Assembly (NCBI GenBank): GCA_037903475.1
Contig: JBAJFG010000108.1
Span: forward strand, 62,001 to 126,000
DNA: 64,000 bases
Source: Ancylostoma caninum
Lineage: Eukaryota > Nematoda > Chromadorea > Rhabditida > Ancylostomatidae
Direction: 5' to 3'
Shown: in pieces, positions 34,379 through 46,473 of the stretch
How positions within the stretch are numbered: position 1 is the stretch's first letter
How the letters are laid out: each line of letters opens with the position of its first letter
Translations under genes and position numbers: made by a program
Notes under the pieces: model-generated
What the model saw: only the letters and a program-made list of their open reading frames with translations
The model's database searches: none
What the model was told of the DNA's origin: nothing

Positions 34379-37033
34379 ATGAACGCCATGGAATCTACGT
34401 CGTCGTCCGAATCTTCGTTTGCATGGTCCGAGGACTATTCGATCACAGAGGACGAGGCATACGTTTACTGCCGCATCGGCGCCGCTGCAAAGGCAGCCGA
34501 CAGCCAAGAGACCTTCTTCAGAGCCGAATCGCCGAAGCCGACCTTTGAAAAGTGGATGAAATCGAGCAGAGACAGCGGATTCGCGGAGAAAATGCTCGCC
34601 AACGAGCACACTTACACAGACTTTGAGGAATTTCCAAAGGAAGAGGCCGAGGCAGGGCAGGACGAAGAGCCTTGCAAGGATCACGAATACTACAATTTGC
34701 CGTTCCAAATGGCCAATGGAGAGCACGACTATACGTATCCGATTTTCGAAGGAGCTGGGGCGCAACGAACCACTGTGAGGGTGACAAAAGTGAATGGGAA
34801 ATTGACTGCGAAGAGGATAAGAGCGAAATTGAGACGGGGTGACAGCCAGCTGAGTGGAATCTCCGCCAGGACTGTGGTAAATGCAGGTTAATCCGTTTCA
34901 TTTTTTTACTTTTACTTTATTTGTTTATTTATGCTTACTTAAACCGCAGTTTGTTCATTCAATGTAGCGAGAAAATTATTCGAAATACAATATGACTATG
35001 AGAATAAGAACTTTTGATTATGGTCTGAGTATGAATTTAAAAATTTCCCCTAAAACCATTCCACTTTCATGGACCTATAAACTTCGGGGAAAAAAATTGG
35101 CCGAAACTTTGTTTAGGAAGATTTTTCGAGGTGCTGAACACGAAAATTGTCTACATTTCATACTGTAATCCCCCTTTGTGGAGTCACAGTAGACATACTG
35201 TAGATGCGTCATATTACAAATCTTTTGAAACTAGTCGAATTTTAAGCCAAAAAACATTATGGAGTCTCTGGGTCAATGGGAGAGGATTAGTGCCTTTTCC
35301 GTTGAAAAAAGGATAAGATTCCGGTGAAACTAGCCTTTTTTAAGGCAAACACATCCGAACCGGCTTCAACTTTGAGGAGGCTTAGCTCTTATCACGGTTT
35401 TAGACTAGCAGAAAATTTTTTTTTGCTCGCACAGGACTATCAAAAACACTGATGTGAAAAATATCTGAATAATCATAATGAAAAGTAGACCACCATGACA
35501 CAAAAGTAATTTTTCTTCACAAAGTCTGGATGCTGATCGTAAAATTACTCTTCGAAGCAATGTTTACTAATGTTTACAAGCAAAGAAAAAGCGACGAGGA
35601 CTTGCTGGAGACGGGTAGCCAACCAGGCTCGTTATGCTGTAGCTAAAGATGGGGCGGGAACCTTTTTTGGACAATTCACAGATTTTAGGTTAAAAAAGCA
35701 ATTTTTCGAGCGACGAGTTTTCATTATGTCTGAAAATGATGGGATAATCAATAAGTTCCGTAGAGAATTCCGTAGAATTCGTAGAGCTTCTGAACAACTT
35801 GTGCAAAACAGAAGAACAAATTATTTTTTCTTTCTTCTTTTTTTCTTATCTTGAGAGTTACGAGTCAATATTCCTCTATTTATTCGAAACTAACGAGAAG
35901 GGACTCGACCAGAATCGTGTAGTCCAGAAAACTGCATCTATGTTCTCGTAAAGAATGAGACGTGTTTCTGAATGGCTCTAAATACCTGGTCATTTACGGA
36001 AAATTGGAGGGAAAACGAAAAAAAAATCACAAAACCGCAGACATGAGCTAATAAATTAGTGTCATCTACTTGAAGTCCTACTCTAATCTTTATTTTACAG
36101 CTCGTCCATACCGTGGAGCAGCGAAAGACCCCACATCGATTGTGGCCCCAGTTTTCAAGAACACAATCTCCACGAAGAAGATTTGTTGTGTGGAATGTAG
36201 AGAGGAGGAGCTGAAAAATCTCGAAACGTGCCCAGAAGCCCGGGTAACGTACGAGAACCTGCGTTGTGCGCAGGAAAACGACACCATTCAACTCTACGGT
36301 AAGGCTTAATACTACATTCCAGTAAAAAGAGCAAAGTAATGAAAGCAGGAACTTCCAGGTCGCCTCATCCTCACTGCCATGGTGGAGCTGCGAGCAGCGC
36401 CAAGCGGATTGGAGCGGACCGCAGCGTTGCAAAGGAAAATCGAGAAAATTCTTCGGTTACACACAGGGATTGATCTCGCCACAGCACACGAGGACTTTGA
36501 GACGGCAATCAAGCAATTTGGTGAGTCGTGGATAGGTTGGGTGGGGTCAGGAGGTGTGAAAGTACCCGTAGGCGGAATTCTCATGGGAGAGATACGGGAA
36601 TGAGCAGGATGGGTGCGGCCAGTCGTGGTTCAGGCAATGGCTTTAGCAAATCCCTGAACCCCACCTCCGCCCACCCCCCCCCCCCCTCACAACTTGATTT
36701 TTTTTTTTTGGCGAATGACTCGTTTCATTAGGGTGATCACCACATCATTTTCCTCTCGAAAAAAGGGAGTCGAATTCAGATGGTGTCCTAGATCACAGAA
36801 GAGACTTCTCCAAAATGAGAGCATATGAATGAATTTTTTCTTGTTTCCTATCTTCCTTTCCAGAAACCCTTGTTGAACGCCGCCTGCGCGCCATCAACGA
36901 CATCTCCCCGTCGTGCTACCAAAAAATCGCCGACAAGCTGTGCTCCACTCAAAGCGCCGCCAGGCGACAGAAGACGTTACTCGTGCGATTGGCCTCCATC
37001 AGAAGGGGGATCCAGAAAGTTCTCGGGATCTAA
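34379..37033 (+). CDS. Unrecognised 345-residue protein
   Basis: Exons 34379-34886, 36101-36298, 36359-36520 and 36864-37033 join in frame and end at TAA. The ATG lies three bases after an acceptor (TCTGCTTTCAG), the usual place for a trans-spliced leader. Residues 1-169 are acidic and Ser/Glu-rich (MESTSSSESS, FEEFPKEEAEAGQDEE) and end in a basic patch (KRIRAKLRRGD). Exon 2 holds CCVECREEELKNLETC, and exons 2-4 look mostly helical (LERTAALQRKIEKILRLHTG). No signal peptide or membrane segment is visible, so it is probably nuclear or cytosolic. Codon use is GC-rich compared with the flanks, which supports a real gene. I do not recognise the family. Confidence 0.78.
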
Positions 37034-37435
37034 GTACAACATATTAGCTGAACGAGCCCGGTGTTGTCGTTAGCTAGAGTATCAGAGCAGTTGCACCCAT
37101 ATTGTTTAACTGTTTGCACTATTGCTATGCTTGTTTGTTTGTGTACTATTTTTTGTATTGTATTATTGTGTGTATGAAAGTAAAATAATTTAACTAATAA
37201 TCTATACTGATACAACACTCTATTTTGTAAAGCTAATAGTGGACTAGAAGAAGCCCTCTGGGGTATAACAGAAAGTATAGAGAAAAAAATGTTAGGTATG
37301 TGACTAAAATTATAAGAAAGAGTTACACGTCAATGATTCCATCCAGGCTACACTTCTCATATGTAATGAGGAAATTTCCTTATGAGGCATGGTAATCTTG
37401 CGGATACAGTCGTATCGACAGGTCGCTTGAATCCA
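37034..37435. other. 3' flank of the preceding gene
   Basis: AT-rich with short T runs. No canonical AATAAA is seen close to the stop; AGTAAAATAATT near 37178 is the nearest resemblance. Confidence 0.3.
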
Positions 37436-37731
37436 ATATCTGACATACAGTGAGCGTCGGTGGTGGTGGCCTTTCCACGGCCTCGAGAAGGACGCCGCGC
37501 AACCGCGCCGCCCGCGTCAGGGTAGACGTCGTCCGCTACCGTTATGCTATTTTTAGCAGCTTTTCCACCCGATTTCAAGGATCTTCGATTAAATCGGTTA
37601 GAAAAGCACCAACATAGAAATAGCATTCCGGCGGCAGGCGACGTCGATCCCGGCGTGTGCGGCACGGATGCGCGGCGTCCTTCTCGACGCCGTGGAAAGG
37701 CCACCGCCATCGACGCCCACTGCTCAGATAC
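37436..37731. repeat. ~300-bp near-complete inverted repeat (long hairpin)
   Basis: The left arm from TATCTGACATACAGTGAGCG is the reverse complement of the right arm ending CGCCCACTGCTCAGATA. Matching blocks include GGTGGCCTTTCCACGGC, TCGAGAAGGACGCCGCGC, ATGCTATTT and, at the centre, CGATTTAATCG/CGATTAAATCG. Both arms therefore translate to similar peptides on opposite strands (RRPSRGRGKATTTDAHC and RRPSRRRGKATAIDAHC). Either a foldback MITE or a hairpin-RNA source. Confidence 0.75.
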
Positions 37732-39913
37732 TCGCAGCATGCAGCACGGAGACCTGCTTTTTTGCTGGTGAGACGATAAGAACTGTGGATTCCCGATTTG
37801 AGGTGGTCGTTGTATCAGATGACGACCCAGGATCTGGCCTACTCAGAGATTCAGGGACGGCGAACGCAGGCCGAACACGTTTCAACAATAGTTGCACCGC
37901 GAGGTGAAAGCTTATTTTGTCGCCCCACGAGCTGCGTTCGCCCCTAGAAGGCTGTGCTTCTGGGGCGATGAACTGGTTTGCATGTCTCAAACCTAGGATC
38001 GCAGCTCAATCTGGGCACAGGGTTGTGTTCGTACTGCAGACTTGAGTAAGTGGATGCGTACCAAAGCTCATCCAAAAATAATAATTGTTGCACTGGGCCA
38101 CGGTTTTACCCGGGTCTCAGCCAGCCTGAAGAGTCTCGCTGGGCTCCCCTTGTCTCCGCCGGAGCGGAGACAGGACTAAACCTTTATGCTCAACCAGCGG
38201 CTTATAAACACCTCCTAGGGGGCGTGTCGCCACGTGGCAAGGAGAAGGCAGAACGCAGGTTGAACCACAGTTCATCGGGCAAAAAACGCAGCCGAAACAC
38301 GGGGTTTGCTGCTGTTAGCAGACAGAATGCAGCAGTTCTTCCTCTTGCAGCAATGTCTGCTTTCCATTTCTTGGGGGTGTGGCTTGCCAGATTGTGCTGC
38401 GTCTGCCTTATCCAGTTATCTGAGTATGTGTGCAATCCCTGCAACAATTAAGGCCCCATAACAATGAATAGATCCATTGAGAACTCTCAGATTCTTTTGG
38501 AGTGAATCCAGTTAGAGAGGTTCTGAACTCCTGAGCGAGCGTCATTCAAATGCTCGCTCAGGAGTTCGAGAAACACTTCAGATGCCCGCTTATCCTGCCC
38601 GTTCTAAACTCTCTCCAATTCTTCCCAGGAAACTCATTTCTGGGAGAGTGGACGGCATAACGGGTCATATATCCAATTCCACGAGATAATGTGCTGAATG
38701 AGTAGGAGAACTAAAGAGCTGAGCCAAGAAGAGCTAAAAAGAATCAGAAAAAATTGTAGACGCCTGACATTTCTGGACCTGCTCTTTCCCTCAGGTAACC
38801 TAGAAACCGTGTTTTGGATCGGTATGCATGGGCTCTGCATAGGATTGAGAAAATTGTTTCTCGTGGGTTCTGCACCGGATTTGCATGGGATTTGGAGACG
38901 CATGGGTTCTGCATGGATATGCATGAGTTTTGAATGGATCTGACTGTTGCTGGTACAGAACTATTGATTTAAAGAAACCGTGTTTTAAACGAGCACGCAT
39001 TTCTTAATAGTGGGATTTGCATCAGGGCTATGCGTTACGTAACGAATTAACGGGTAACGGCCATTTTTGGCCTAACGTAACGAATTAGCGAAGCCTGAAT
39101 TCTTTTCTAAGACAAAGCCCCGATCTGCATCTTTCATTTTCACGCAAAACACGGATTCTAGGTCTCCTGAGCCTATATGAATCACTCTCCAATTCACATG
39201 AACTTCTTTTGAATTTTTCAGCACTGAGAAAGGAGACCACAAACAGACCTTTTCCACCTCTTCAGCCTAGTTTAGCCCCTCACTACCCCCTTCCCCGTGA
39301 AATTCCATTTAGTCTCACCCAATTTTCGATTTTGCCTGCAGCTGACATTCACTTTTCCACATATCATAGAGGCAAAGTTTCTCCCAGCAATAGCAAGCAA
39401 AGCCAGCAATGAAAGACTGTGGAAAATATTGAATGAGAATTTTCCAATTTGAAAAAACTGACCCATTCATCAAAAGTCTGCATTCACACGCAACACGCAA
39501 GCGGACGTCAAGGACAGCCTCTTTTTGCATTTTACCAAGCAAAAGTGCGTTGCGCTGCGATAACATTTCGCCTTCCACGTTTACAGAGACACTTTTCATT
39601 GAATTCTTTGAGATTTGCTCTTAAAACGACCTGAAAAACCATGTTTTAGTACAGTTTGCGGTTTCTGGGTGTATTATGGCTTGTTGTAGCGCTGAGTTTC
39701 TTTCTTTCATCAATTATTTTCTTCTGCTTGCACCCCACTCTTCTTTACGAGCTCTCGACAGCGAACACCCCTTATTCATTTCACTTCATTTCTTTTCTGG
39801 TAGCAGAATTTACAGTGAGTTCCTTTTTTCATTCAGCGTCATCCTACATCTTCCACTTCTGCAGTCAGCCTGTGAAGATTGAAGTGATTGCGGCTTGAAC
39901 ACTTCATTGATAA
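37732..39913. other. Intergenic upstream of vps-26
   Basis: 38050-38455 is GC-rich with a 133-codon frame on the plus strand and an 81-codon frame on the minus. It has the look of retroelement leader sequence, but I cannot name it. A perfect hairpin lies at 38525-38567. 38820-38930 has a degenerate GCATGGG-type tandem. No exon chain is supported. Confidence 0.4.
38525..38567. repeat. Perfect 16-bp hairpin
   Basis: GAACTCCTGAGCGAGC at 38525-38540 pairs with 38552-38567 across an 11-base loop. Imperfect complementarity extends outward (TCTCTAAC-type words on both sides), suggesting the core of a small foldback element. Confidence 0.7.
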
Positions 39914-42900
39914 ATGGTCAGCCTCCGCACTTCCTTTTTAATTTTTCTCTTGTTTTTTTTTCTTTTCGGTTCTATATTAAACAATCAACGCTCTATGTTA
40001 AGGCTCTTTTTGGATTTGGACAATCTGCGGATATCACTATAAAATTAGATGATGAAGAAACACGGAAAGTTAGTCTTCACCCATGCAATAATTCATGGTT
40101 GTTTTCCTTTTCATCGAATTAATTGTTCAGACAGCAAAAATACGTGGAGAAGATGGACAACAAGAGACGCACTATTTGTTTTATGATGGCGAGACCATAT
40201 CTGGCATCGTTAACGTTGCATTGAAAAAAGCTAACCAGAAACTCGAACATCAGGGAATAAGGATCGAGTTCATTGGACAGATAGGTGAGAATAATTGTAA
40301 ACATTTATTCACTATGAGGTTTCGTCTTTTTCTAGTATCGCGAGGTTTTTTTTTGACTTCTATCTTTCAATTTCAGAAGTGTACTACGATCGTGGTAATC
40401 AGCAAGATTTTATTTCACTAACCAAGGACCTCGCAAGGCCTGGAGAATTGACCCAAAATTCATCATTCCATTTTGAGTTTCACAACGTAGAAAAGCCATA
40501 CGAATCCTACATGGGTATTAATGTTAAGCTGAGGTTAGTGTTCGAACGGTTTACCTTCTTATTCCGTTTATAGAACCACCTATTTTCAAGACCGATAATT
40601 TTTATAGGTATTTTCTCCGAGTAACGATTGTGAGACGAATAACAGACATTACGAGGGAAATGGATCTTATCGTTCATACTCTGAGCAGCTATCCAGACGC
40701 CGATTCAAACCTCAAAATGGACGTAAGTGTCATTGCTGTTAATGCATTCTTCTGAGGTTATTTTCTTCAATAATTTCCTGGGTCTGCGTGCATCTTCAAG
40801 ATTACCCAGCGTAAACGCGTTGACGATTGGGTTGACGACGGTCAAATTCGAGTGATGTCAACAAGATTACCTATGGGATTGAGATTACCTAGGGTCAACA
40901 AGTTTACCCTAGGTAATCTCAATCGTGCATGCAGTCTCAGTTGTTTATTTTTTATTGCTTTTCTTTCACATATTTCATTCATCTATTCAGGTTGGAATCG
41001 AAGACTGCCTTCACATAGAGTTCGAATATAACAAGAGCAGGTGAGTTGATCATTCTGCACCATCTTCCGATTTATTCTTCTTTCTTAGAGTTTGTCGCCA
41101 TCAAAGAGTGGCTTGTTTTTTTCTCTATTACTCTTTTTTTTTGAGGAAGAGCATATGAGTATAGTATAACCCTGGCCATATTACCGCCTAGAGGCAGCAC
41201 TCAAGGAAGTTTCCGCGTTGGAGATTTTGCGGCATATCGGGGTTTTTAGGGACGACGAACTCATCGTCAATGATGAAGTAGTGTGAAACACGCGGAAAAC
41301 ACAGGAAGTGATGGCGCTATTTCATGTGCTTCCACAGAGCGGACGAGTGTTCCGCGATGGGTCCGGTCACGAAACCCTGCAAATGGTGCACATTCCACAC
41401 AAACCCCTCCGCTAAACCACATGCGCGCACCCAGTCGATGGCGTTAGCTGAAGCGACGGAATCCCTTTTGTCCAGAGCGCCAGATGTGTCCACGGAAATA
41501 TCTTCGCAGGTATTCCTCCATTCGCTGTGTTCAACTTACTCTTGTGATTGTCCAGCGGCCGACTACATGGTAAGCAACTTCCTTCAGAGGTGAAAATTTC
41601 CGTGAGTGCTGCCTTTAAACGCATGCGTTCCATGCGTCTCATCATCTTCAGGGCAGTTCTAAGAAGTTTTCTGACTTTTGCCGCTGCGACAGTTATCTGT
41701 GGCTAAGCCTAGATCCGTGAATGGTGACAGGAGCTTTCTAACGTCTCTGCCGGTGCCAGAGTGCCGCCTTGCGGCGTGTGACAAAGAGTGGTGGTGGGGG
41801 TTTCTCCCAGCGACAACTTTTGCCCCTCAACTCCTTTTGCCGTCTTTACGTCGCTGGAGGCGAAGTCTGAAAGTCCCACTTAGATGCAAGGCAGTTAAAA
41901 TTCCGGCCAATAAACGAGTTAAAACGCACGCGACATCTTAAAGCCTGCTCTGCGCTTTTCTTACGCCAGTGCGCCAGTGTTCATCTTTTTCTGAACCAAC
42001 TATACCCATCAGATTTCCTAGTGATTTATCGGATAAACTTTTAACTTATTTCAGGTATCATCTCCAGGATGTAATTGTTGGGAAGATCTATTTTGTCCTG
42101 GTTCGAATCAAAATAAAACATATGGAAATCACTATTATCAAGTCCGAAACTGTCGGATCAGGTCCAAACGCTGCTAAAGAAACGGATTCAGTGGCGAAAT
42201 TTGAAATTATGGATGGCGCTCCAGTAAGAGGTCAGGGAAGAGTGCCTCGTTCAAAAATCAAGGTTCTAATAGTTTGATTTTTGTAGGAGAGTCGATTCCA
42301 ATACGTCTTTTTCTCGCTGGACACGATCTTGCTCCAACGATGCGCGATGTGGGCAAGAAATTCTCCGTCAGATATTTGCTGAATTTAGTCTTGGTTGATG
42401 AAGAGGATCGACGTTATTTCAAACAGCAGGTTGGTTACTGAAAACAGCTTTCTTGGACCACCTTGTTTGTTTTACCTGGTATTCTGAGTCTGATGTTCTG
42501 CCTTTGGAACCAAGATTACTAAGGGGGATGTAAGGCATAAAAATACCGAACTGAATAACTTTATTTTTGGAACCAAGGAGGCTGGAGTCCCCAAATTCAC
42601 TGAGACTTTCGAGATTTTTTTAATCGATACGATTTCGGGCAGTGCAGTGAAATCAATACCAACAAGTAATCTGATCCGTGCACTACCTCCAGTCTCTTAA
42701 ATTTTCCCAGACTTTCGGTAAGAGTGTGTCCTGTGTAAGAAATGGTTGAAGTAAGTAAGATAACAACCCAGTCCTTAGTGGTAATACGAGCCACTGGTAC
42801 TGACTATTGTTACAGCTGGCGGCAATGGTCGAAAAGGAAAGGTAGAAAAATATAATGTTTGGGAGAGTTATTTCAACGAAGCACAAGTTGTATGTCTGCT

Positions 42901-44512
42901 GTTTAGTGTAAATATTGTGGACCTATGCGCGAGGGCTCCACTACTGCTTTTTGGGCAGACTGAAGACGCTTTTGATGAGCTGCTAAGTTTGTGAGCGTCT
43001 GAAAATGATTTGAGAGTTGCTTTGGCATAGTGCTCGCCAATTGCTCGCTACAGGGTATGAAAGGGGGTTCTCCGCATTATATTGCAGAATTCCGGAGAGA
43101 TTTTGGAACTAAAAATGGGTAAAACAATGTTGAAATTTGCAAGTACAGTTCAGTAGTTAGTATGTATTGGTTGAAGGGTCATGGACTGAGATGCGGCCAT
43201 TTTCAATCAATACTAAGCATGCTTGTTAGTGCGCAATCATACCGCTTACCCTCAGTCTCTGTGTACACCGATATTCACTCGTTTCTGAATGCAATATAGT
43301 GAAGATTTAATGCGGGGGACATGGACGTTGATACAAAGGCAACCATTGCTGCTGCACACTCTCTTTGTTCCACTTTGTTGTGGAATATTTGTGGAGCAGC
43401 AGGTCTCCATAGTTCCAGTGTTGGTTCGCGTATAAAGTGCACGAAGGGACAGCTTTCGTTTTCTAACTTCATTCCAAAAAATCATGTTGTGTTCGATTCT
43501 GAAAAAAAAAAACTCCTATCGAGGAATGCGAGGCGCTTTTTTCCACGAGCAGGAGGGAGATATGTGATCGCTGTTAGGTGATTCATCATTGTCATCAAAA
43601 TCATCATCATCACACTATCCTCATCAAGAATCTCAGGCATAGTCATGGTTTCGATCATTAGCAGGGGACGACCCGTTGTGTAGGCTGTCTCATACTGCAG
43701 ACCTATGCCGTTATTTTTCGTTTTTGTCATAATCAGCTATCGGGCAAGCCGCGAACCATATGCTTGTGTTTATGCCGTCACAGCTCGCCTGCGACGGGAT
43801 TCATAAACGCTCCCGGGGAAGCTATGACCCACCCGCATTTTTTGATAGGCAAACGTTTATACTTTGTGGGAACTGTTCGTCTCAGTCGGCAGTGATACTA
43901 ATGGTAAGGATAGGAAGATGTCGTGTAATGTTCAAAGAACACGTTGACTCTTGGTAATTGGGCAGTTTCGCACCTTCCATTGACGCTCAGTAACCACTAG
44001 GCTATAGTTTGCGTGATGTTGCCCGCTATCGCTGACTTAGAAGTATTGCGTTGTAATTATACCATTCGATTATCATTGGACCACAGCAGCATGATTACTG
44101 AGGGGAAAACCACCTTGTCGCTGATTATCTCTTGATTTGGTCACTCCCCAATAACCCTGCTAGGCTATTTTTACTAAGCATTGTGACCTTGTAAGCAGCG
44201 TTGATATCTTACTGTTGTGGTTTCAGTTTGGTAGTGTTGAAATAGTGCCTAGTATGTTCAATTAACCATATTTTCCTTCCTTCTTTTTCCTTTTTAGGTT
44301 TCAGTGTGGTTCATTGAGTGGTTTTATTGTGAAACCTGTAAAATTTTTTCATTCAGGAAGTCACCTTATGGCGCAAGGCAGATAAGCCAGTTAGGAAGAT
44401 GCTGGAGCCGGCAACAACGGATAGCAACACAAATGGAATTGAGGATGCGACGAGGACAAGTGCAGTTGGAGATCACGAAAATGGTCGGGATGCGATAGAT
44501 GATGAACAGTAG
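39914..44512 (+). CDS. vps-26: Retromer subunit VPS26
   Basis: This is the arrestin-fold subunit of retromer, which retrieves cargo such as Wntless from endosomes to the Golgi. Exons 40003-40068, 40131-40284, 40377-40533, 40608-40722, 40991-41040, 42055-42230, 42287-42429 and 44357-44512 join in frame to 338 residues plus the initiator. Family landmarks: HYLFYDGETISG, HQGIRIEFIGQIG, RPGELTQNSS, EKPYESYMG, VGIEDCLHIEFEYNKS, YHLQDVIVGKIYF, IMDGAPVRGESIPIRLFLAG, VLVDEEDRRYFKQQ and TLWRKA, then a variable acidic tail. Length matches the family (about 330). The start Met must come from a separate exon, since the first coding exon begins ALFGFGQSADI after TTAAG. The only nearby candidate is ATG 39914-39916 followed by GTCAGC, unproven. 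The exon at 42230 also uses a GTCAGG donor. Confidence 0.93.
40788..40932. mobile_element. TGCATCATT-family MITE, copy 2, in a vps-26 intron
   Basis: It shares GATTACCCAG.GTAAACG.GTTGAC with the other copies and ends TAGGTAATCTCAATCGTGCA. Internally GATTACCTA blocks are repeated, so this copy is rearranged. Confidence 0.55.
41192..41614. mobile_element. 423-bp TTAA-type MITE, second copy, in a vps-26 intron
   Basis: The left end AGGCAGCACTCAAGG and the right end, read inward, AGGCAGCACTCACGG match the tips of 24913-25627. TTAA follows the right end (41615-41618); the left flank reads CTAG, so one target copy has mutated. The intron continues to 42054 with a GC-rich stretch (41640-41945) that has a chance frame of 87 codons. 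Confidence 0.65.
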
Positions 44513-45107
44513 ACATGATAATTTTTTCTCGCATTTATTCGTTTCCAGTTCCCTAAATCCATATCGCACCTGAATATTCTGGACAAGTTCTAGTTCTTTG
44601 GAAACCTTAGCCACCTGACCATAATTACGCTAGTTACGGACGAAATGGGATTTATATAGCGTTTAGAGTTTAAATCCATTTGTTACCGGTGTTATTATCC
44701 ATCGTTCGTAACAGTCACAACTGGTATTAATGAAAGCTTGCATATAAGTTATTTGACTCTGAGCCCTGTATAAGGTAGGGTTGTTGTACATTGCTGTAGA
44801 ATGGAATTGGCGAATTGCATGTTTTTTTTTCGAATTTTAAAATCCTGAGTTTGTTTTATCTTCTCTTTCCAGATTGTACTTTTGTAATAATTTATTTCGT
44901 TTCAAAGTAGCATTGTTAACGTTCTGTGATACGTATATTTCAAGTGATAAAAGTTATTTCAACTGCTGGAATTATAGTAAGCTTTGTATACACAAAGTAA
45001 TGGTATTGGTCATTCGTATTAGTATAAGTACCACCACATAGTTGAACAAATTACGGCCCAACATCTGCAGCGTAGATATTTTTGATATTCTTGAGAGCAT
45101 ACTGGTA

Positions 45108-45143
45108 CTTTGAGCTTTTTTTGGCTCGAAAAAAAGCTCAAAG
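45108..45143. repeat. Perfect 15-bp hairpin
   Basis: CTTTGAGCTTTTTTT at 45108-45122 pairs with 45129-45143 across a six-base loop. Confidence 0.7.
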
Positions 45144-45324
45144 ATTTGGCTCGAAGTTCCTCTAGAAACGAATATTAAAGAAGTCGGTCTGATAATTTTT
45201 GGATAGCTCTTTCTAATCTGTGGCTAGAGGAGCAAACTAAAATCTTGACAGGAGAGATGTTAACTTTTTTGGAAATGAATCATACGTTAGGTTTTGCTCT
45301 TCCTAAAAATCACTAGTGGTCGCA

Positions 45325-45440
45325 TGCATCATTGAGATTACCCAGGTTAAACGTGTTGTTGGTCGTGTTAACGACGGGTAAATCTGTGTGGCGTTAACAC
45401 TACACAGGTTTTTTTTGACGTGGGTAATCGCAATGATGCA
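45325..45440. mobile_element. TGCATCATT-family MITE, copy 3
   Basis: The left end GCATGCATCATTGAGATTAC and the right end GTAATCGCAATGATGCA are inverted. The interior keeps CCAGGTTAAACGTGTTG. At 116 bp it is the shortest copy in the window. Confidence 0.65.
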
Positions 45441-46434
45441 AGCGGTCCTAGGTTAAACAAGGGTTTAGAGATAAGTTTGTTGTTGTGTACTAAATTTTTG
45501 TTACGAGATTGAGTAATGATGAATGTGGTCCAAGTTGGCTGAACATTCGTCGGAGTTTTTGAGAAGCATAGATCACGCGCTTTTTACTTATTTTCATTGC
45601 ATTCTGCGGTGTGAAGCACTTCTTAGCTCATTATTTGGATGAAGTCATAAGAAGAACTTCCAAAGGTGTGTAGGATTTCGGCAGCGATATTCTTGGTGAC
45701 CTTGCATTTCAAGAGTAGATTTTGGACTTTATCGCTGTGTGAACTTTGTTGGGTAATGAGAAAACTTTCAAACGTTGCGTTTCCGAGTATTTCAGATTTC
45801 ACGACGATCTCCTTAGGTCATCCTGTTCTGTTCGCGGGTGATCAAGATGGTGAGTTTTAGAATTACTCCTATCTCTAACTCCAGCCTCACTTTGATTGCT
45901 TTTTTAAACCATGACATTCTTTCATGCAGTCATCTTTTTTAGCCGCAGTTCGTTTTTTCTTCCGAGTCAGCTTCGTGAGTGGGTCCATGAATGAATTTAA
46001 GAAATTTGTCTTGTTTATTCCTTGAACTCATCGAATTGCTTGGACTTGTTCCTGAAGTTCCTGGGTAGTTATGGTGATGTGTGTGCGAATATGCAAAGAG
46101 TCGTGCTCGTATCTTCCGTACTTGTTTGTTCTTATTCCATTTCCCACATAGAAACATTGAAAAGCTGGGCTGATCTCGCGCAATCATCTTTGAAGAACAG
46201 ATTTGCAAGGTTTCCTTCAAGAGCGATGCTAACTAATCACCTGTGTCCATCCTTTGCCTCTCTTGCCTGGCTCAATGAGGAACACACATTCCTCCACATT
46301 CTCTTTTTCCTCAAATATTTCTCCACCACTCCTGTGATCAATATTCATTAACGTCCCCGAGAGGGTTCCTAGTTCCCGCCTATTCATACTGAACAAGTTC
46401 TCCCAGCAATCAGTGATATATTTCACGACTTTAA

Positions 46435-46473
46435 CAACTACTTGTTATCACTGTCTGTGATAACAGGTAGTTG
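46435..46473. repeat. 16-bp hairpin, one mismatch
   Basis: CAACTACTTGTTATCA at 46435-46450 and TGATAACAGGTAGTTG at 46458-46473 form an inverted repeat with one mismatch and a seven-base loop. Confidence 0.65.

Noticed and set aside
38050..38451. 133-codon plus-strand frame in GC-rich DNA upstream of vps-26
   Set aside because: No domain is recognised, the opposite strand is also open, and no splice context is present; probably repeat-derived.
41678..41941. 87-codon frame in a vps-26 intron
   Set aside because: It is inside an intron bounded by phase-matched vps-26 exons and lacks any recognisable motif.
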